From Acidimicrobiia bacterium (lineage in GTDB: Bacteria; Actinomycetota; Acidimicrobiia; UBA5794; JAOTWH01), in the NCBI GenBank assembly GCA_029863035.1, contig JAOTWH010000001.1, positions 1 through 45,448 of the forward strand: a stretch of 45,448 nt of DNA. The letters run 5' to 3'. The notes under the pieces were generated by a model. It was not told where the DNA came from. It made no database searches and worked only from the letters and a program-made list of their open reading frames with translations. The translations under genes and the position numbers were made by a program. Shown here piece after piece: positions 1 to 8,317 of the stretch. Positions within the stretch are counted from its first letter, which is position 1. Every line of letters starts with the position of its first letter.

Positions 1-1
1 C

Positions 2-1159
2 CTCACCAACCCGGTGGAGCACGTGGTCTCCTACCTGCCGCTCAGCCACATATTCGAACGACTCACCACCAGTGGCGCCGGCCTCTCCAGCGCCAACAAC
101 CGCTTCGAGTACTACTTCGTCCCCGAGCTCCCGATGCTCCCCGATGCCCTCAAACACGCCCGTCCCACCTTCTTTGTCGGCGTGCCAAGGGTGTGGGAGA
201 AGTTCGAGGCGCGCATCAAGGCTGAGGTAGCCGAGACACCGAAGGTTCGCCAACGCCTCTTCAACTGGGCTACCACCGCCGGCATCGACGCCATTCGGAT
301 GCGCGACGAGGGCAGGCGCCCGGGCCTTGGAACCTCACTTGGCGCGAAAGTGGCCGCCAAGGTCGTTGGCAAGAAGGTGTTCGGCGAGCTCGGCTTGGAT
401 CGCTGCCATTACGCGGTGTCGGGAGCAGCACCGCTGGCGCCCGACGTGCAGCGATTCTTCCAGGGCATTGGTTTGCCACTCCATCAAGGATGGGGAATGA
501 CCGAGACCACGGCCGCATGCACCGTTCAGGGTCCGAGCGACCTCCACGTTGGCAGCGTCGGACAGCCGCTGGGCGGGGTGGAGCTGAAACTGGAGGACGA
601 CGGAGAGATCAAAGTGAGGGGTCCGAACATATTCCAGGGCTACTACGACCAGCCTGAACAAACCGAGGACGCTCTTGGCAAGGATGGCTGGCTGTCTACC
701 GGCGACATCGGAGAGCTCACCGCGGACGGCTCGGTTCGAATCGTCGACCGCAAGAAGGACATCATCATCACCGCCGGGGGCAAGAACATCGCTCCCCAAG
801 AAATCGAGGCTCGGCTCAAGGCCGATGGGTTGATCGGCGAGGCCATCGTTATCGGCGACCAGAAGCCCTTCCTGGTGTCGCTCATATCACTCGACCCGGA
901 TGAGGTGCGGGCGTTCCTGCACCACCACGGAGTCGAACCGAAGACCGACGCCGAGCTCTACAAACACTCCATGGTCCTGGACCACACAGAGAAAGTGGTC
1001 GAAGGTGTTAACGCCCAGTTCTCTCGGGCCGAGAGCGTTCGTAAGTGGTCCATCGTCGAAGGCGGTTTCCCAGGGGAGGCGCTCACCCCGACGCTGAAGC
1101 TGAAGCGCAGCGTGGTGAACAGTCTGTTCTCCGACCAGATCGAGGCGCTCTACACCTAG
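2..1159 (+). CDS. Long-chain acyl-CoA synthetase (AMP-forming), 5'-truncated
   Basis: The reading frame is open from the first bases of the window, so the N-terminal part lies upstream; about 385 residues are visible. It belongs to the ANL (adenylate-forming) superfamily, which activates fatty acids with ATP and CoA. The visible part starts at the YLPLSHIFER segment typical of long-chain acyl-CoA synthetases (FadD15/FACS type). It then carries the GWGMTETTAACT adenylate-binding motif, the GWLSTGDIGEL motif and the hinge/RKKDIIITAGGKNIAP region that precedes the mobile C-terminal domain. Family assignment is firm; the chain-length substrate cannot be read from sequence. It is convergent with the MscS gene, with a GC-rich hairpin between them. 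Confidence 0.93.
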   Translation, partial: LTNPVEHVVSYLPLSHIFERLTTSGAGLSSANNRFEYYFVPELPMLPDALKHARPTFFVGVPRVWEKFEARIKAEVAETPKVRQRLFNWATTAGIDAIRMRDEGRRPGLGTSLGAKVAAKVVGKKVFGELGLDRCHYAVSGAAPLAPDVQRFFQGIGLPLHQGWGMTETTAACTVQGPSDLHVGSVGQPLGGVELKLEDDGEIKVRGPNIFQGYYDQPEQTEDALGKDGWLSTGDIGELTADGSVRIVDRKKDIIITAGGKNIAPQEIEARLKADGLIGEAIVIGDQKPFLVSLISLDPDEVRAFLHHHGVEPKTDAELYKHSMVLDHTEKVVEGVNAQFSRAESVRKWSIVEGGFPGEALTPTLKLKRSVVNSLFSDQIEALYT

Positions 1160-1214
1160 CCGGCCTCCAGCCAGACACACCCAGCCAGCTTCGCCGGACA
1201 CAATCAACCGGCCT

Positions 1215-1253
1215 CCGCCCCCTCCGGCGGGTACTCCCCTCTAAAGGGGGGAG
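1215..1253. terminator. Paired GC hairpins between convergent genes
   Basis: Two small inverted repeats sit between two converging genes: CCGCC (1215-1219) with GGCGG (1226-1230), and CTCCCC (1234-1239) with GGGGAG (1248-1253). There is no clear U-tract, so termination is inferred from position and symmetry. Confidence 0.45.
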
Positions 1254-1263
1254 AGACAATCGA

Positions 1264-2349
1264 CTAAGTAGCTTCCGGCATCTGCTCTTTCGGCCGACCG
1301 GCGTGCAGAACCGACCCGGGGACGCTGCCGGGGCCTTCTGATCTGTTCCATACCACCCGTTGCGGGAACGGGATATCGATCCCGCCGGCATCGAACGCAG
1401 GCTTGAGGCGACCCCTGATCTCTCGGGCCGCCGCGAACTGCTCGCCCGGTTCGGTTTGAATCACCAAACGGATGGCTATCGCACTGGACCCGAACTCCTG
1501 CACGCCCCAGATCTCTGGCTCGGAGATGATGGTGGCGTATTCGAGCCGCTCCTCCCACACCGAATCGGCGACTGACTTGATCACTTCGGCAGCGTGGCCA
1601 AGGTCGGTGTCATAGGCCACCTCGATGTCGAGCACGGCCCGCGACCACAGCTGACTCTTGTTGCCGATTCGGTGGATCTCCCCGTTGGGAACGAACCAGA
1701 CCACACCCTCAACGTCGCGCAGCCGGGTAGTGCGAAGCGAGACCGCCTCCACCACCCCTGTGGCCTCGCCAAAGTCGACGATGTCTCCCACTCCATACTG
1801 GTCCTCAACGATCATGAATATGCCGGCCAAGAAGTCGCGCACGATGCTCTGGGCTCCGAACCCGAGTGCCACGCCAACGATGCCGGCGCCGGCGACGAGC
1901 GGACCCAAGTTCAGATTGAATTCGGCCAGGACGATCAGGACGGCAAGTGAGTAGATGACCGCCGTCGCCAGCGATCTCAGCACGGTGCCAACGGTCTCGG
2001 CTCGCTGCTCTCGACGCTCCCTGTGCAGGCGGAGGTCGTCCATCTTGGCGGTAGCCCGGTCGTGAAGAGCAGCCAGCGGGCCGCGCGATATCTCGCCCTC
2101 TCGCTCTGCCTGCTGGCTTGCACTGCGAGAGATCATCCCGCCCACAGCCCGGTCGATCGCCCTGCGCACCGCCCGGTTTATCAACCAGGCGACGGCGAAA
2201 ATGGCGAGGGCGGTGAGGGGTTTCTCTACCACCCATTCAACGACCTCCGTCCAGAACTTGCTGTTGGTTGCGTCGTAGACCCTCTCGCAGACAAAGCCTG
2301 GCTCCGCCCCGCAAGCGTCAAAAAGGTCTGCCAACAGTGGAGTCGTCAC
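1264..2349 (-). CDS. Small-conductance mechanosensitive channel (MscS family)
   Basis: A 361-residue membrane protein of the MscS family, which releases solutes on osmotic down-shock. A hydrophobic segment lies near residues 43-60 and a second near 125-145. They are followed by the pore-helix region rich in Gly/Ala (LVAGAGIVGVALGFGAQS) and the family signature running into the beta domain (DQYGVGDIVDFGEATGVVE ... VPNGEI). The start is GTG at 2349. It is chosen because a TACGCT box ends exactly six bases before it, as at many other starts in this window. The linker between the first two membrane segments is charged (about 65 residues) and longer than in the simplest MscS proteins. Confidence 0.92.
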   Translation of the reverse strand: MTTPLLADLFDACGAEPGFVCERVYDATNSKFWTEVVEWVVEKPLTALAIFAVAWLINRAVRRAIDRAVGGMISRSASQQAEREGEISRGPLAALHDRATAKMDDLRLHRERREQRAETVGTVLRSLATAVIYSLAVLIVLAEFNLNLGPLVAGAGIVGVALGFGAQSIVRDFLAGIFMIVEDQYGVGDIVDFGEATGVVEAVSLRTTRLRDVEGVVWFVPNGEIHRIGNKSQLWSRAVLDIEVAYDTDLGHAAEVIKSVADSVWEERLEYATIISEPEIWGVQEFGSSAIAIRLVIQTEPGEQFAAAREIRGRLKPAFDAGGIDIPFPQRVVWNRSEGPGSVPGSVLHAGRPKEQMPEAT

Positions 2350-2355
2350 CTCGGG

Positions 2356-2361
2356 AGCGTA
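2356..2361 (-). promoter_or_regulatory. Leaderless -10 box for the MscS gene
   Basis: TACGCT on the minus strand, then six bases (CCCGAG), then the GTG start at 2349. It fits the TANNNT-N6-start pattern seen repeatedly in this window. Confidence 0.55.
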
Positions 2362-2392
2362 TATCGAGACAGCTCCCGTCCCCTGTCTTTCC

Positions 2393-3640
2393 TCACAGGG
2401 ACAGTCGGTTCAACTCCTGGCGAGCATCCACGTCGACCGAAGCGATGGTGGCTGCCAAATAGGCCCGGTCCCAAAAGACCTCTCGCAACGGTGTTCCGAT
2501 GCGCCGATCCAACTCGGCTGCGATGGGCGTTGGCCCGTTCTCAACGCGATCGGCATCCTTGCGGCGCTTCTTCTTCTTCTTCTTCTTCTTCTTCGACGGC
2601 TCGGGCGGTGGGGGCCGAGTTGCCAGCGCCTCCTCCAACTCGTGCTTGAGTCGCGTCGGAGAGAAGGACGCGATGACGTTTCTACCGAAGCTGCGACCAG
2701 TTTCCACCGAAACCGCAGCCACGAAGTCCTCCAGATGACAAAGCGCCTGGTCGAGCGGCGCATCGGGCGGCAAATCGATCACCTCGGCAACAAGAGCATC
2801 GCGCGCTTGCACCCAGCGTTCATCGAAGTGCACCCGTGCTCCGTCCAACAGCCGTGCTCTATGCCCGATTATCCGAACTGCATTACGAATATCGGCCAGC
2901 TGCTTACCCGCGATCGCCTTCTTCGCCTCCAAGCGCTCCGTCAAGTGGGCCGCCAACTCATTGATTCCGATCGGAGCGGCGGCGGGGGGATCTGCCGCGG
3001 TTGCGAAGTAGCGATCAGGACTCAGGCCGTCCGCAGCCAACTCCGCCATCAACGCATCGCCGACGGCTCCAGCTTGTTGACCGAGCCGATCCAGCTTGTT
3101 CAGCACGAACAGGAACTGATCTCGATATGACGCAAGCGGTGCGAGGAACTCATCGTGTAGAGACCGATCCGCGTACTTCTCCGGATCGAAAACCCAAACC
3201 ACGACGTCTACCAGCGGCAGGATCCGTTCCACCGTCAACCGATGTGATCGCTCCACGCTGTCCTGGTCCGGAAGATCCAGAATCGCCACCGACGGCATGG
3301 CGAGGTTCTTCACTCGCTCCGTGATGCCAAGCTCCGTTAGGAGAGTGTCCAAGTCTGCTCCGGCCTCTTCCGGCACCCACGCCATCGGCTGGGCGGTATG
3401 AGGGCGGGACTCGCTAACGGAAGCCACCTCCTCGCCGGCCAGCGCATTCAACAAACTCGACTTGCCGGACCCGGTCGCACCAGCCAGTGCCGCCACGAAA
3501 ACACCGCCGCCGAAGCCGCGCCGTGCCCCGAGCCGATCTGCGATCTGGGTGGCCTCAACGAGCTCGGCATTGTCGAGCACGCCGCCTGCCCGCAGCAACG
3601 CGCTATCGAGTCCCGTGACAAGGTCGGCGATCGCCCTCAT
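2393..3640 (-). CDS. P-loop GTPase, dynamin/Era-like, with lysine-rich C-terminal segment
   Basis: A 415-residue soluble protein. The P-loop GATGSGKS is at residues 54-61, a switch-II-like DLPDQ near 122 (Pro-Asp where DxxG is usual) and the guanine-specificity motif NKLD at 181-184, so this is a GTPase rather than an ATPase. No membrane segment is visible. About residue 350 there is a run of nine lysines encoded by nine AAG codons, followed by RRK, then about 50 more residues. It overlaps the 3' end of the upstream GTPase gene by four bases (ATGA at 3637-3640), so the two are co-translated. Actinobacterial genomes often carry such paired GTPases of unknown role, sometimes named by similarity to dynamin or ribosome-associated GTPases; I do not assign a function. 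Confidence 0.85.
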   Translation of the reverse strand: MRAIADLVTGLDSALLRAGGVLDNAELVEATQIADRLGARRGFGGGVFVAALAGATGSGKSSLLNALAGEEVASVSESRPHTAQPMAWVPEEAGADLDTLLTELGITERVKNLAMPSVAILDLPDQDSVERSHRLTVERILPLVDVVVWVFDPEKYADRSLHDEFLAPLASYRDQFLFVLNKLDRLGQQAGAVGDALMAELAADGLSPDRYFATAADPPAAAPIGINELAAHLTERLEAKKAIAGKQLADIRNAVRIIGHRARLLDGARVHFDERWVQARDALVAEVIDLPPDAPLDQALCHLEDFVAAVSVETGRSFGRNVIASFSPTRLKHELEEALATRPPPPEPSKKKKKKKKKRRKDADRVENGPTPIAAELDRRIGTPLREVFWDRAYLAATIASVDVDARQELNRLSL

Positions 3641-5130
3641 TTCGCAACGTCCTCCACCAGGTGCGGGCCATGATCATCGAGCGCCTTTGCCATCGCCAAG
3701 AGCTGTGACGGATCTCCCACCACCTCGCGGAAGCGCCGGGCGTCGTGGCGGGCGACGTCGCTTATCGCCTGCGTCAGGAGTTCTCGTACTGCTCTGGCCA
3801 CCGCAACGACGCCGTTCTGGCCATAGAAGCGCTCAAACACTTTGGGCAGCTCAACTCCTTCATGCTGAGTAGCCGAGTCGACCAACGCTGCGGTGAGCTT
3901 CTTTCGCTTGCGACGCGAAATCCGGCCCCGCTTGGACCGCTCAACAGCAAGCGCCTGCACCTGCTTCACCCAACCCTCCACCACCTCGGTCGCATAGTCA
4001 TCGGTCTCGGGGCCGTGACGCCACAAGCTGGTGTCCGACGCATCTAGAACAACCTTCCCCGCATCATCTCGCGACCACTCGTCGGCGGTCTGTTGCGCTC
4101 CGATTCCGGCGCGCCTGGTGAAGGCGTGGGCCAATTGCTCCTTGCCCGATTTGGAGCTGGCCCGAGTGGCGCTATGACGACCCTCTCGCAACTCAAGGTC
4201 CAATTCTCGGACGCTGCGGGCATAGGCCGTATCAGCGATCGTGATGAGGCGACGAGCCGACTCCGCCTCGGATCGAACCACCGAAGCCAGCGCCGCGCCC
4301 GATTGTGCGAAATCTTCCAACGCTCGAACGCTGGAGCGATCCACAAGCTCGTTGCGCAACTCGATGTCGGCCAGTGTCTCCAACTCCTTGCGTAATCCAG
4401 CGAGGGCCGCCACCGGGAGACCATCGTTGGTGGTCTGAATGCCCTGCTCATACACGACGAAGAGCGCATTTCGATCTGGCGCCGGGATGAAACCCGCCTC
4501 TGCCAACATCTCGGCGTAGTGATCGACCACCTTCTCGGCGACGCCCGGCCTGTCCGGAACCCGATTGAGCACGAAGAGAATGGGAACACCGCGACGCCTG
4601 GCAACACCAAGCAACTCCCAATGAGAGGCATCTGCGTAGCGAGAAGCGCTGGTGACAGCCACGACCAACTCGGCAAGAGACGCCATCGCCTCAGGTCGCT
4701 CTTCCGTCGGCGCCACCGTGTCGATGATGGTCAAGGTCTCCAAGAGCTCATCGCCACTCAGGACCAGCTCCACCGAGTCGTCCACCTGGTCCTTGACCTG
4801 GGCCATGAAGTCCGACCAGTAGCGACCAGCGTGGCGCCGATGGGCCCATATCACAGCGGTTTCGGTGGTGGGTCGGATGAGTCCGACCTCGGAAACCTTG
4901 CTCTGCGCAAGTGAGTTCAGGATCGTCGACTTGCCGGTGCCGGTCAGCCCCACGATGGCCACCGCAGTTAGGGCTGAGCTTTCGCCGGTGCGTGGCGCCC
5001 GCCTTTGATTGATCGCCCTGAGAAGCACCACGCGCTCCCTGTCGTCCGACAGGCGGAGTTCGACAGATCGCAACGCTTCAGCCATCGCCGCTAAATGGGT
5101 CTGCTGAGGTTCCTGTGCCGAGTCGACCAT
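3637..5130 (-). CDS. P-loop GTPase, partner of the downstream GTPase
   Basis: A 497-residue protein with a P-loop GLTGTGKS at residues 61-68 and a Walker-B/switch-II-like IIDTVAPTEE near 135-145. The expected NKxD is degenerate (NRVPD at about 189), so nucleotide specificity is less certain than in its neighbour. The C-terminal half is helical and charged, with a basic patch (SKRGRISRRKRKK). No membrane helices are evident. It is the first gene of a two-gene operon with the 415-residue GTPase. The two are distant paralogues and could form a hetero-oligomer, as paired bacterial dynamin-like proteins do; that is inference. The ATG at 5130 is preceded, seven bases upstream, by GACAAT, a weak -10 candidate. 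Confidence 0.83.
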   Translation of the reverse strand: MVDSAQEPQQTHLAAMAEALRSVELRLSDDRERVVLLRAINQRRAPRTGESSALTAVAIVGLTGTGKSTILNSLAQSKVSEVGLIRPTTETAVIWAHRRHAGRYWSDFMAQVKDQVDDSVELVLSGDELLETLTIIDTVAPTEERPEAMASLAELVVAVTSASRYADASHWELLGVARRRGVPILFVLNRVPDRPGVAEKVVDHYAEMLAEAGFIPAPDRNALFVVYEQGIQTTNDGLPVAALAGLRKELETLADIELRNELVDRSSVRALEDFAQSGAALASVVRSEAESARRLITIADTAYARSVRELDLELREGRHSATRASSKSGKEQLAHAFTRRAGIGAQQTADEWSRDDAGKVVLDASDTSLWRHGPETDDYATEVVEGWVKQVQALAVERSKRGRISRRKRKKLTAALVDSATQHEGVELPKVFERFYGQNGVVAVARAVRELLTQAISDVARHDARRFREVVGDPSQLLAMAKALDDHGPHLVEDVAK

Positions 5131-5331
5131 CAGCGCGATTGTCCCATGAGCCGCTCCAAATCCGGTGCTTTCAAGGCAAGGCCTAATTGGCCGAGAACAT
5201 GCGTGGACCCCACGTTATGGCAAGCGGCTGATTTCCAACACCACCGATCCACCGACCGATCAGTCGCGCCTCGCCCCGCCCGATGCAAAGTCCGAAGTGC
5301 TTCTGAGAGCGAATCTGTCACACCCACGATC

Positions 5332-5337
5332 TACGTT
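5332..5337 (+). promoter_or_regulatory. Leaderless -10 box for the 389-residue protein
   Basis: TACGTT followed by six bases and then ATG at 5344. It supports 5344 as the true start over upstream in-frame codons. Confidence 0.55.
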
Positions 5338-5343
5338 GTGGGT

Positions 5344-6513
5344 ATGGCGATACGGCTCGAGAACGACCAAGTACACATAGACGAACTGGTGTGCGAGATG
5401 CCCCGGTTGGCTTCGCTCTTGCGCAGAACGCCACCCGACGAGAGGGCCGAGGTGGTGTGCCAGGCGCTGGAAGTAGGTGCCGTCGGATTGGCGAACACGC
5501 GACTCGGTCTTGGGCTCGATGAAGCCGAGGCTCGTTTTCGAGCGGTGGCTACCGAATCCGCCGCCGCACTGGCTGCCAAATTCGATCCCGACAACCGCAG
5601 CTCGATGGTGGCAAAGGCACAAACCGAGTTCACATCGGTCTTCGATCAGCTGCTGGCGAGCATCGATCCGAGCTCGACCGATAGCCATGCGGCCCGCTTC
5701 CTGGCCCTTATCGAGGAGCGACTGACCACTGCCCTCGACTCCGAAGATTCCTCCATGGTCCAGCTGCGCCAAGCCGTCGAGCAGGGCTTCCGCCAAGTCG
5801 AGAAGCAGATGGCGCGCAACGACGGCAAGAACGACGGCAAGGCAGAAGAAGCCGCCAAGGGAACATCCAAGGGTGTTGCCTATGAGGACTTGCTGGAGGA
5901 CACCCTGCGCAGCCAGGCCAAGGTCATCGGTGCCCTCGTTGAACGCACCTCGCGTGATCCAGGCTCCCTGGGCCCGACTGCCCTCGTGGGCGACTTCGTG
6001 CTGATCCTGGCCTCGGGAAAGCGCATCGTCCTCGAAGCCAAGAACAAGGCCTCGCTCGGGCTGCATGGCGACGGTGTGCTCAAGGAACTCGATCGCGCCA
6101 TGGCCAACCGGAGAGCCGAGTTCGCCATCTGTTGCTCGGCCGTCGATGACGCTTATCCATCTGAGGTTGGTCGGTTCGGCGTCTACGACGACAAGGTCCT
6201 GGTGGTGGACGATGGGGATGGGACGATGCTTGCTGCGGCGATCAGGTGGGCGGCGGCGAGAATCGATGCACCCGTCGATGACGCTGGCATGATCGATGCT
6301 GCGGCCATCGCCGAAAAGCTCGACCGCATTCGGGCCTTGGGCCAGCGGGTATCTGCCACCAAACGATCACTCACCGAGGTACGCACGTCGCTAGAGGGAG
6401 CGGGCAACAGCCTTGACGAATTGCGAAGCGATCTGCTCGACTTGGTCGACGAAGCTTTGAGAGAACTGAGACTCGTTGGCGACGTCGCCGAGGCTCCGTT
6501 AGCCGTGGCCTAG
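5344..6513 (+). CDS. Unknown protein with predicted PD-(D/E)XK nuclease-like fold and coiled coils
   Basis: 389 residues, not a family I can name. The N-terminal 160 residues look helical and acidic, followed by a Lys/Gly/Asp-rich linker (about 158-176). A segment then matches the order of a PD-(D/E)XK nuclease core: G..YE at about 177-181, GDF at 216-218, and after a turn IVLEAKNK at 228-235. Asp217, Glu231 and Lys233 are therefore candidate catalytic residues. A hydrophobic strand (FAICCS) follows, as in DUF2130/RmuC-like relatives. The last 60 residues are predicted coiled coil. The start at 5344 is preferred over an open frame running back to 5095, because that extension has no protein-like character and a -10 box lies six bases upstream. 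The 3' end overlaps the convergent patatin gene by 15 bases. Confidence 0.82.
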   Translation: MAIRLENDQVHIDELVCEMPRLASLLRRTPPDERAEVVCQALEVGAVGLANTRLGLGLDEAEARFRAVATESAAALAAKFDPDNRSSMVAKAQTEFTSVFDQLLASIDPSSTDSHAARFLALIEERLTTALDSEDSSMVQLRQAVEQGFRQVEKQMARNDGKNDGKAEEAAKGTSKGVAYEDLLEDTLRSQAKVIGALVERTSRDPGSLGPTALVGDFVLILASGKRIVLEAKNKASLGLHGDGVLKELDRAMANRRAEFAICCSAVDDAYPSEVGRFGVYDDKVLVVDDGDGTMLAAAIRWAAARIDAPVDDAGMIDAAAIAEKLDRIRALGQRVSATKRSLTEVRTSLEGAGNSLDELRSDLLDLVDEALRELRLVGDVAEAPLAVA

Positions 6514-7437
6514 GGCGCCTGGGTCGGGCTTGCGGAAGTGGCTGAGGGCTTCGACCTCCTCCACCTGATCGAAGTACGCAACGGCAGCGCTTCGACCCAT
6601 GTCGAACAGGTGCCTGGCTATGACGGGCGAAACGTTGAAGTCGAGAGGATCACGTTCGGCCGGTATCTCCACCATCATCGCCTTCTCCATCAGGGAGCCC
6701 CGCAGTGTTCCCGAGGCCCGGACGCTGGCCTCCACCACCGCTCTCACTAACGAAACCGGGCCGTTGATGGCCTTGGCAGCCTTGGGCATCAACGAGTCGA
6801 CGAACTTGAACCCAACTACTGGGTGCTCTGCGTCCCAAGGCGCCACCCGCAGTGGGAAATTGGCCGTTAGTGCTCCATCACAGAAGAGCGAGACCTCGGC
6901 CGTGCGAAGGTTGCGAAGTTGAACCGGGCGGAAGAAGAAGGGAACGGCACACGACATCCTCACTGCTCTCGCAACAGAGAATCGGTCCGCTTGTGTCCCA
7001 TACTCGGCGAGCTGGTCCGGTAGGACGACGCCCCTTTGGTGGGTTAGATCGGTGCTCACCATGCGCAACGCACCGGGTGGCAGGTCGCCGAAGGTCTTCA
7101 CGCCCTTGGCTTTCAGCAGCGATCGCCAAACGCGCTCGATCTTGTCCCCCCGGTTGTGACCGAGGCCTACCGCCAAGGCCAGGTGCTTTCCCAGCCCGGG
7201 GAAACGGGCGGCTGGCATGGGGTCGGCCAGCTCAGGCCACGGCACCACCATGACTGCCTCGGCCAATTCGTCTGCGGTGTATCCGGCTGCCACCAACGAG
7301 CCAACCAGAGACCCAGAAGAAGTCCCAACCACCTGTTCGAATCGGTAACCGCTGTCCATGGCGCCGGCCGCAGCGCCGGCCAGAGCTATGCCCTTGATAC
7401 CCCCGCCCGCGAACACTCCATGAACTACTCGTTCCAT
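6499..7437 (-). CDS. Patatin-like phospholipase
   Basis: 312 residues with all features of the bacterial patatin family, serine acyl hydrolases acting on phospholipids or acyl glycerols. The oxyanion-hole motif GGGIKG is at residues 11-16, the nucleophile elbow GTSSG at 38-42 (Ser40), and the catalytic dyad aspartate in the CDGAL segment at about 187-191. No signal peptide is seen, so it is probably cytosolic or membrane-associated. Its gene converges on, and overlaps by 15 bases, the gene for the PD-(D/E)XK-like protein. The start is ATG; no good ribosome-binding site is visible. Confidence 0.92.
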   Translation of the reverse strand: MERVVHGVFAGGGIKGIALAGAAAGAMDSGYRFEQVVGTSSGSLVGSLVAAGYTADELAEAVMVVPWPELADPMPAARFPGLGKHLALAVGLGHNRGDKIERVWRSLLKAKGVKTFGDLPPGALRMVSTDLTHQRGVVLPDQLAEYGTQADRFSVARAVRMSCAVPFFFRPVQLRNLRTAEVSLFCDGALTANFPLRVAPWDAEHPVVGFKFVDSLMPKAAKAINGPVSLVRAVVEASVRASGTLRGSLMEKAMMVEIPAERDPLDFNVSPVIARHLFDMGRSAAVAYFDQVEEVEALSHFRKPDPGALGHG

Positions 7438-7475
7438 TAGCTATTAATCGACCCAAAACGGCCATCCCTTAGCCT

Positions 7476-8246
7476 TCAGGCCGAAATAACGGCAGTCGCC
7501 GCCTGCCCTTCGGAACAACCATCGAGCACCGGGCAGTAGCGGCACCACGGGCCGCCATGGCGGTCTGGTGCAGCGCCAGATGCCCAGCTCGTGCGCATCT
7601 GATTGACCATCTCGGCCACCTTCACCGCGGTGGCGTCAACGCTGGCGCGGCTCGGCACGTCTTCCTGCCGCTCGCCGGTTCTCACCGAGACCGCTTCGAC
7701 CCTCGCCGGGAGCTCATCCTTGGTCAGCGCCCACAGCAGCGCATAGAAGTGGAGCTGATCGAGCGGATCGTCCAACCGGCCGGTCTTCCAGTCGATGAGG
7801 CGCACCCCACCGTCATCCTCGAATACTGCGTCGATCGAGCCCTTCAGCAACACTGCTTGGCGGGGCGTCACCTCCAGCGCAACCTCTGCACCGACGAAAC
7901 CCTCGAGCTGCAGCACCTTGAATCGGTCGTAGAGACCGCCCACTTCTTCTATCACTCGCCCGAGCTCACTCGGCTTCAGCTTGAGGGCGCCGATATTCAC
8001 GTTCATTCCCGAACCGATCTCTTCACGACAGACCTGCTCGAGGTGGGTCGGCGACGTTGGCTGCCCATTGAGGTGGCGAGCGAAGAGGCGGTGTGCCAAC
8101 TTGCCGGAGAACCCAGCTCTGCTCTCTGGCCCGTACTCGCCACGGAAGCGGGCAGCGGCGTACTCGGGGCAGCGCAGAAAAGTCACGAAGGACGTTGCCG
8201 AAACGTCGATCTGATCGCCCGGGACGACTGACGGGAATTCGATCAC
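7476..8246 (-). CDS. RecB/Cas4-like PD-(D/E)XK nuclease with Fe-S cysteines
   Basis: About 256 residues of the PD-(D/E)XK superfamily (PDDEXK_1, as in RecB, AddB and Cas4). Motifs in order are SATSFVTFLRCPEY with the first cysteine, an AHRLFARHL helix, GSIDAVFED and LIDWKTG (Asp and D-x-K metal and catalytic residues), a QLHFYALLW helix (the QxxxY motif), and a C-terminal WCRYCPVLDGC cluster. One N-terminal plus three C-terminal cysteines is the pattern of the 4Fe-4S clamp in AddB/Cas4-type nucleases. No helicase or CRISPR genes are nearby, so a DNA-repair or processing role is inferred only. The start is taken as GTG 8246, since TACGCT lies seven bases before it; an in-frame GTG at 8267 is the alternative and adds seven residues. 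Confidence 0.9.
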   Translation of the reverse strand: MIEFPSVVPGDQIDVSATSFVTFLRCPEYAAARFRGEYGPESRAGFSGKLAHRLFARHLNGQPTSPTHLEQVCREEIGSGMNVNIGALKLKPSELGRVIEEVGGLYDRFKVLQLEGFVGAEVALEVTPRQAVLLKGSIDAVFEDDGGVRLIDWKTGRLDDPLDQLHFYALLWALTKDELPARVEAVSVRTGERQEDVPSRASVDATAVKVAEMVNQMRTSWASGAAPDRHGGPWCRYCPVLDGCSEGQAATAVISA

Positions 8247-8253
8247 GGCTGCC

Positions 8254-8259
8254 AGCGTA
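8254..8259 (-). promoter_or_regulatory. Leaderless -10 box for the RecB-like nuclease
   Basis: TACGCT on the minus strand, seven bases before the GTG at 8246. It falls inside the longer alternative reading frame and is the reason for preferring the shorter protein. Confidence 0.45.
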
Positions 8260-8298
8260 TCCACCACCCGCCTCGATCTCTTGGCGCTGAGTCCTACC

Positions 8299-8304
8299 TA
8301 CAAT
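8299..8304 (+). promoter_or_regulatory. -10 box (TACAAT) for the VanW-family gene
   Basis: TACAAT, close to the sigma-70/SigA consensus, 13 bases before the GTG at 8318. Transcription would start only a few bases before the codon. No convincing -35 element is visible. Confidence 0.45.
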
Positions 8305-8317
8305 CGCTGCTCCGCTC

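Noticed and set aside
5095..5343. N-terminal extension of the PD-(D/E)XK-like protein
   Set aside because: It would overlap the divergent GTPase gene and its promoter, and a -10 box lies six bases before ATG 5344.
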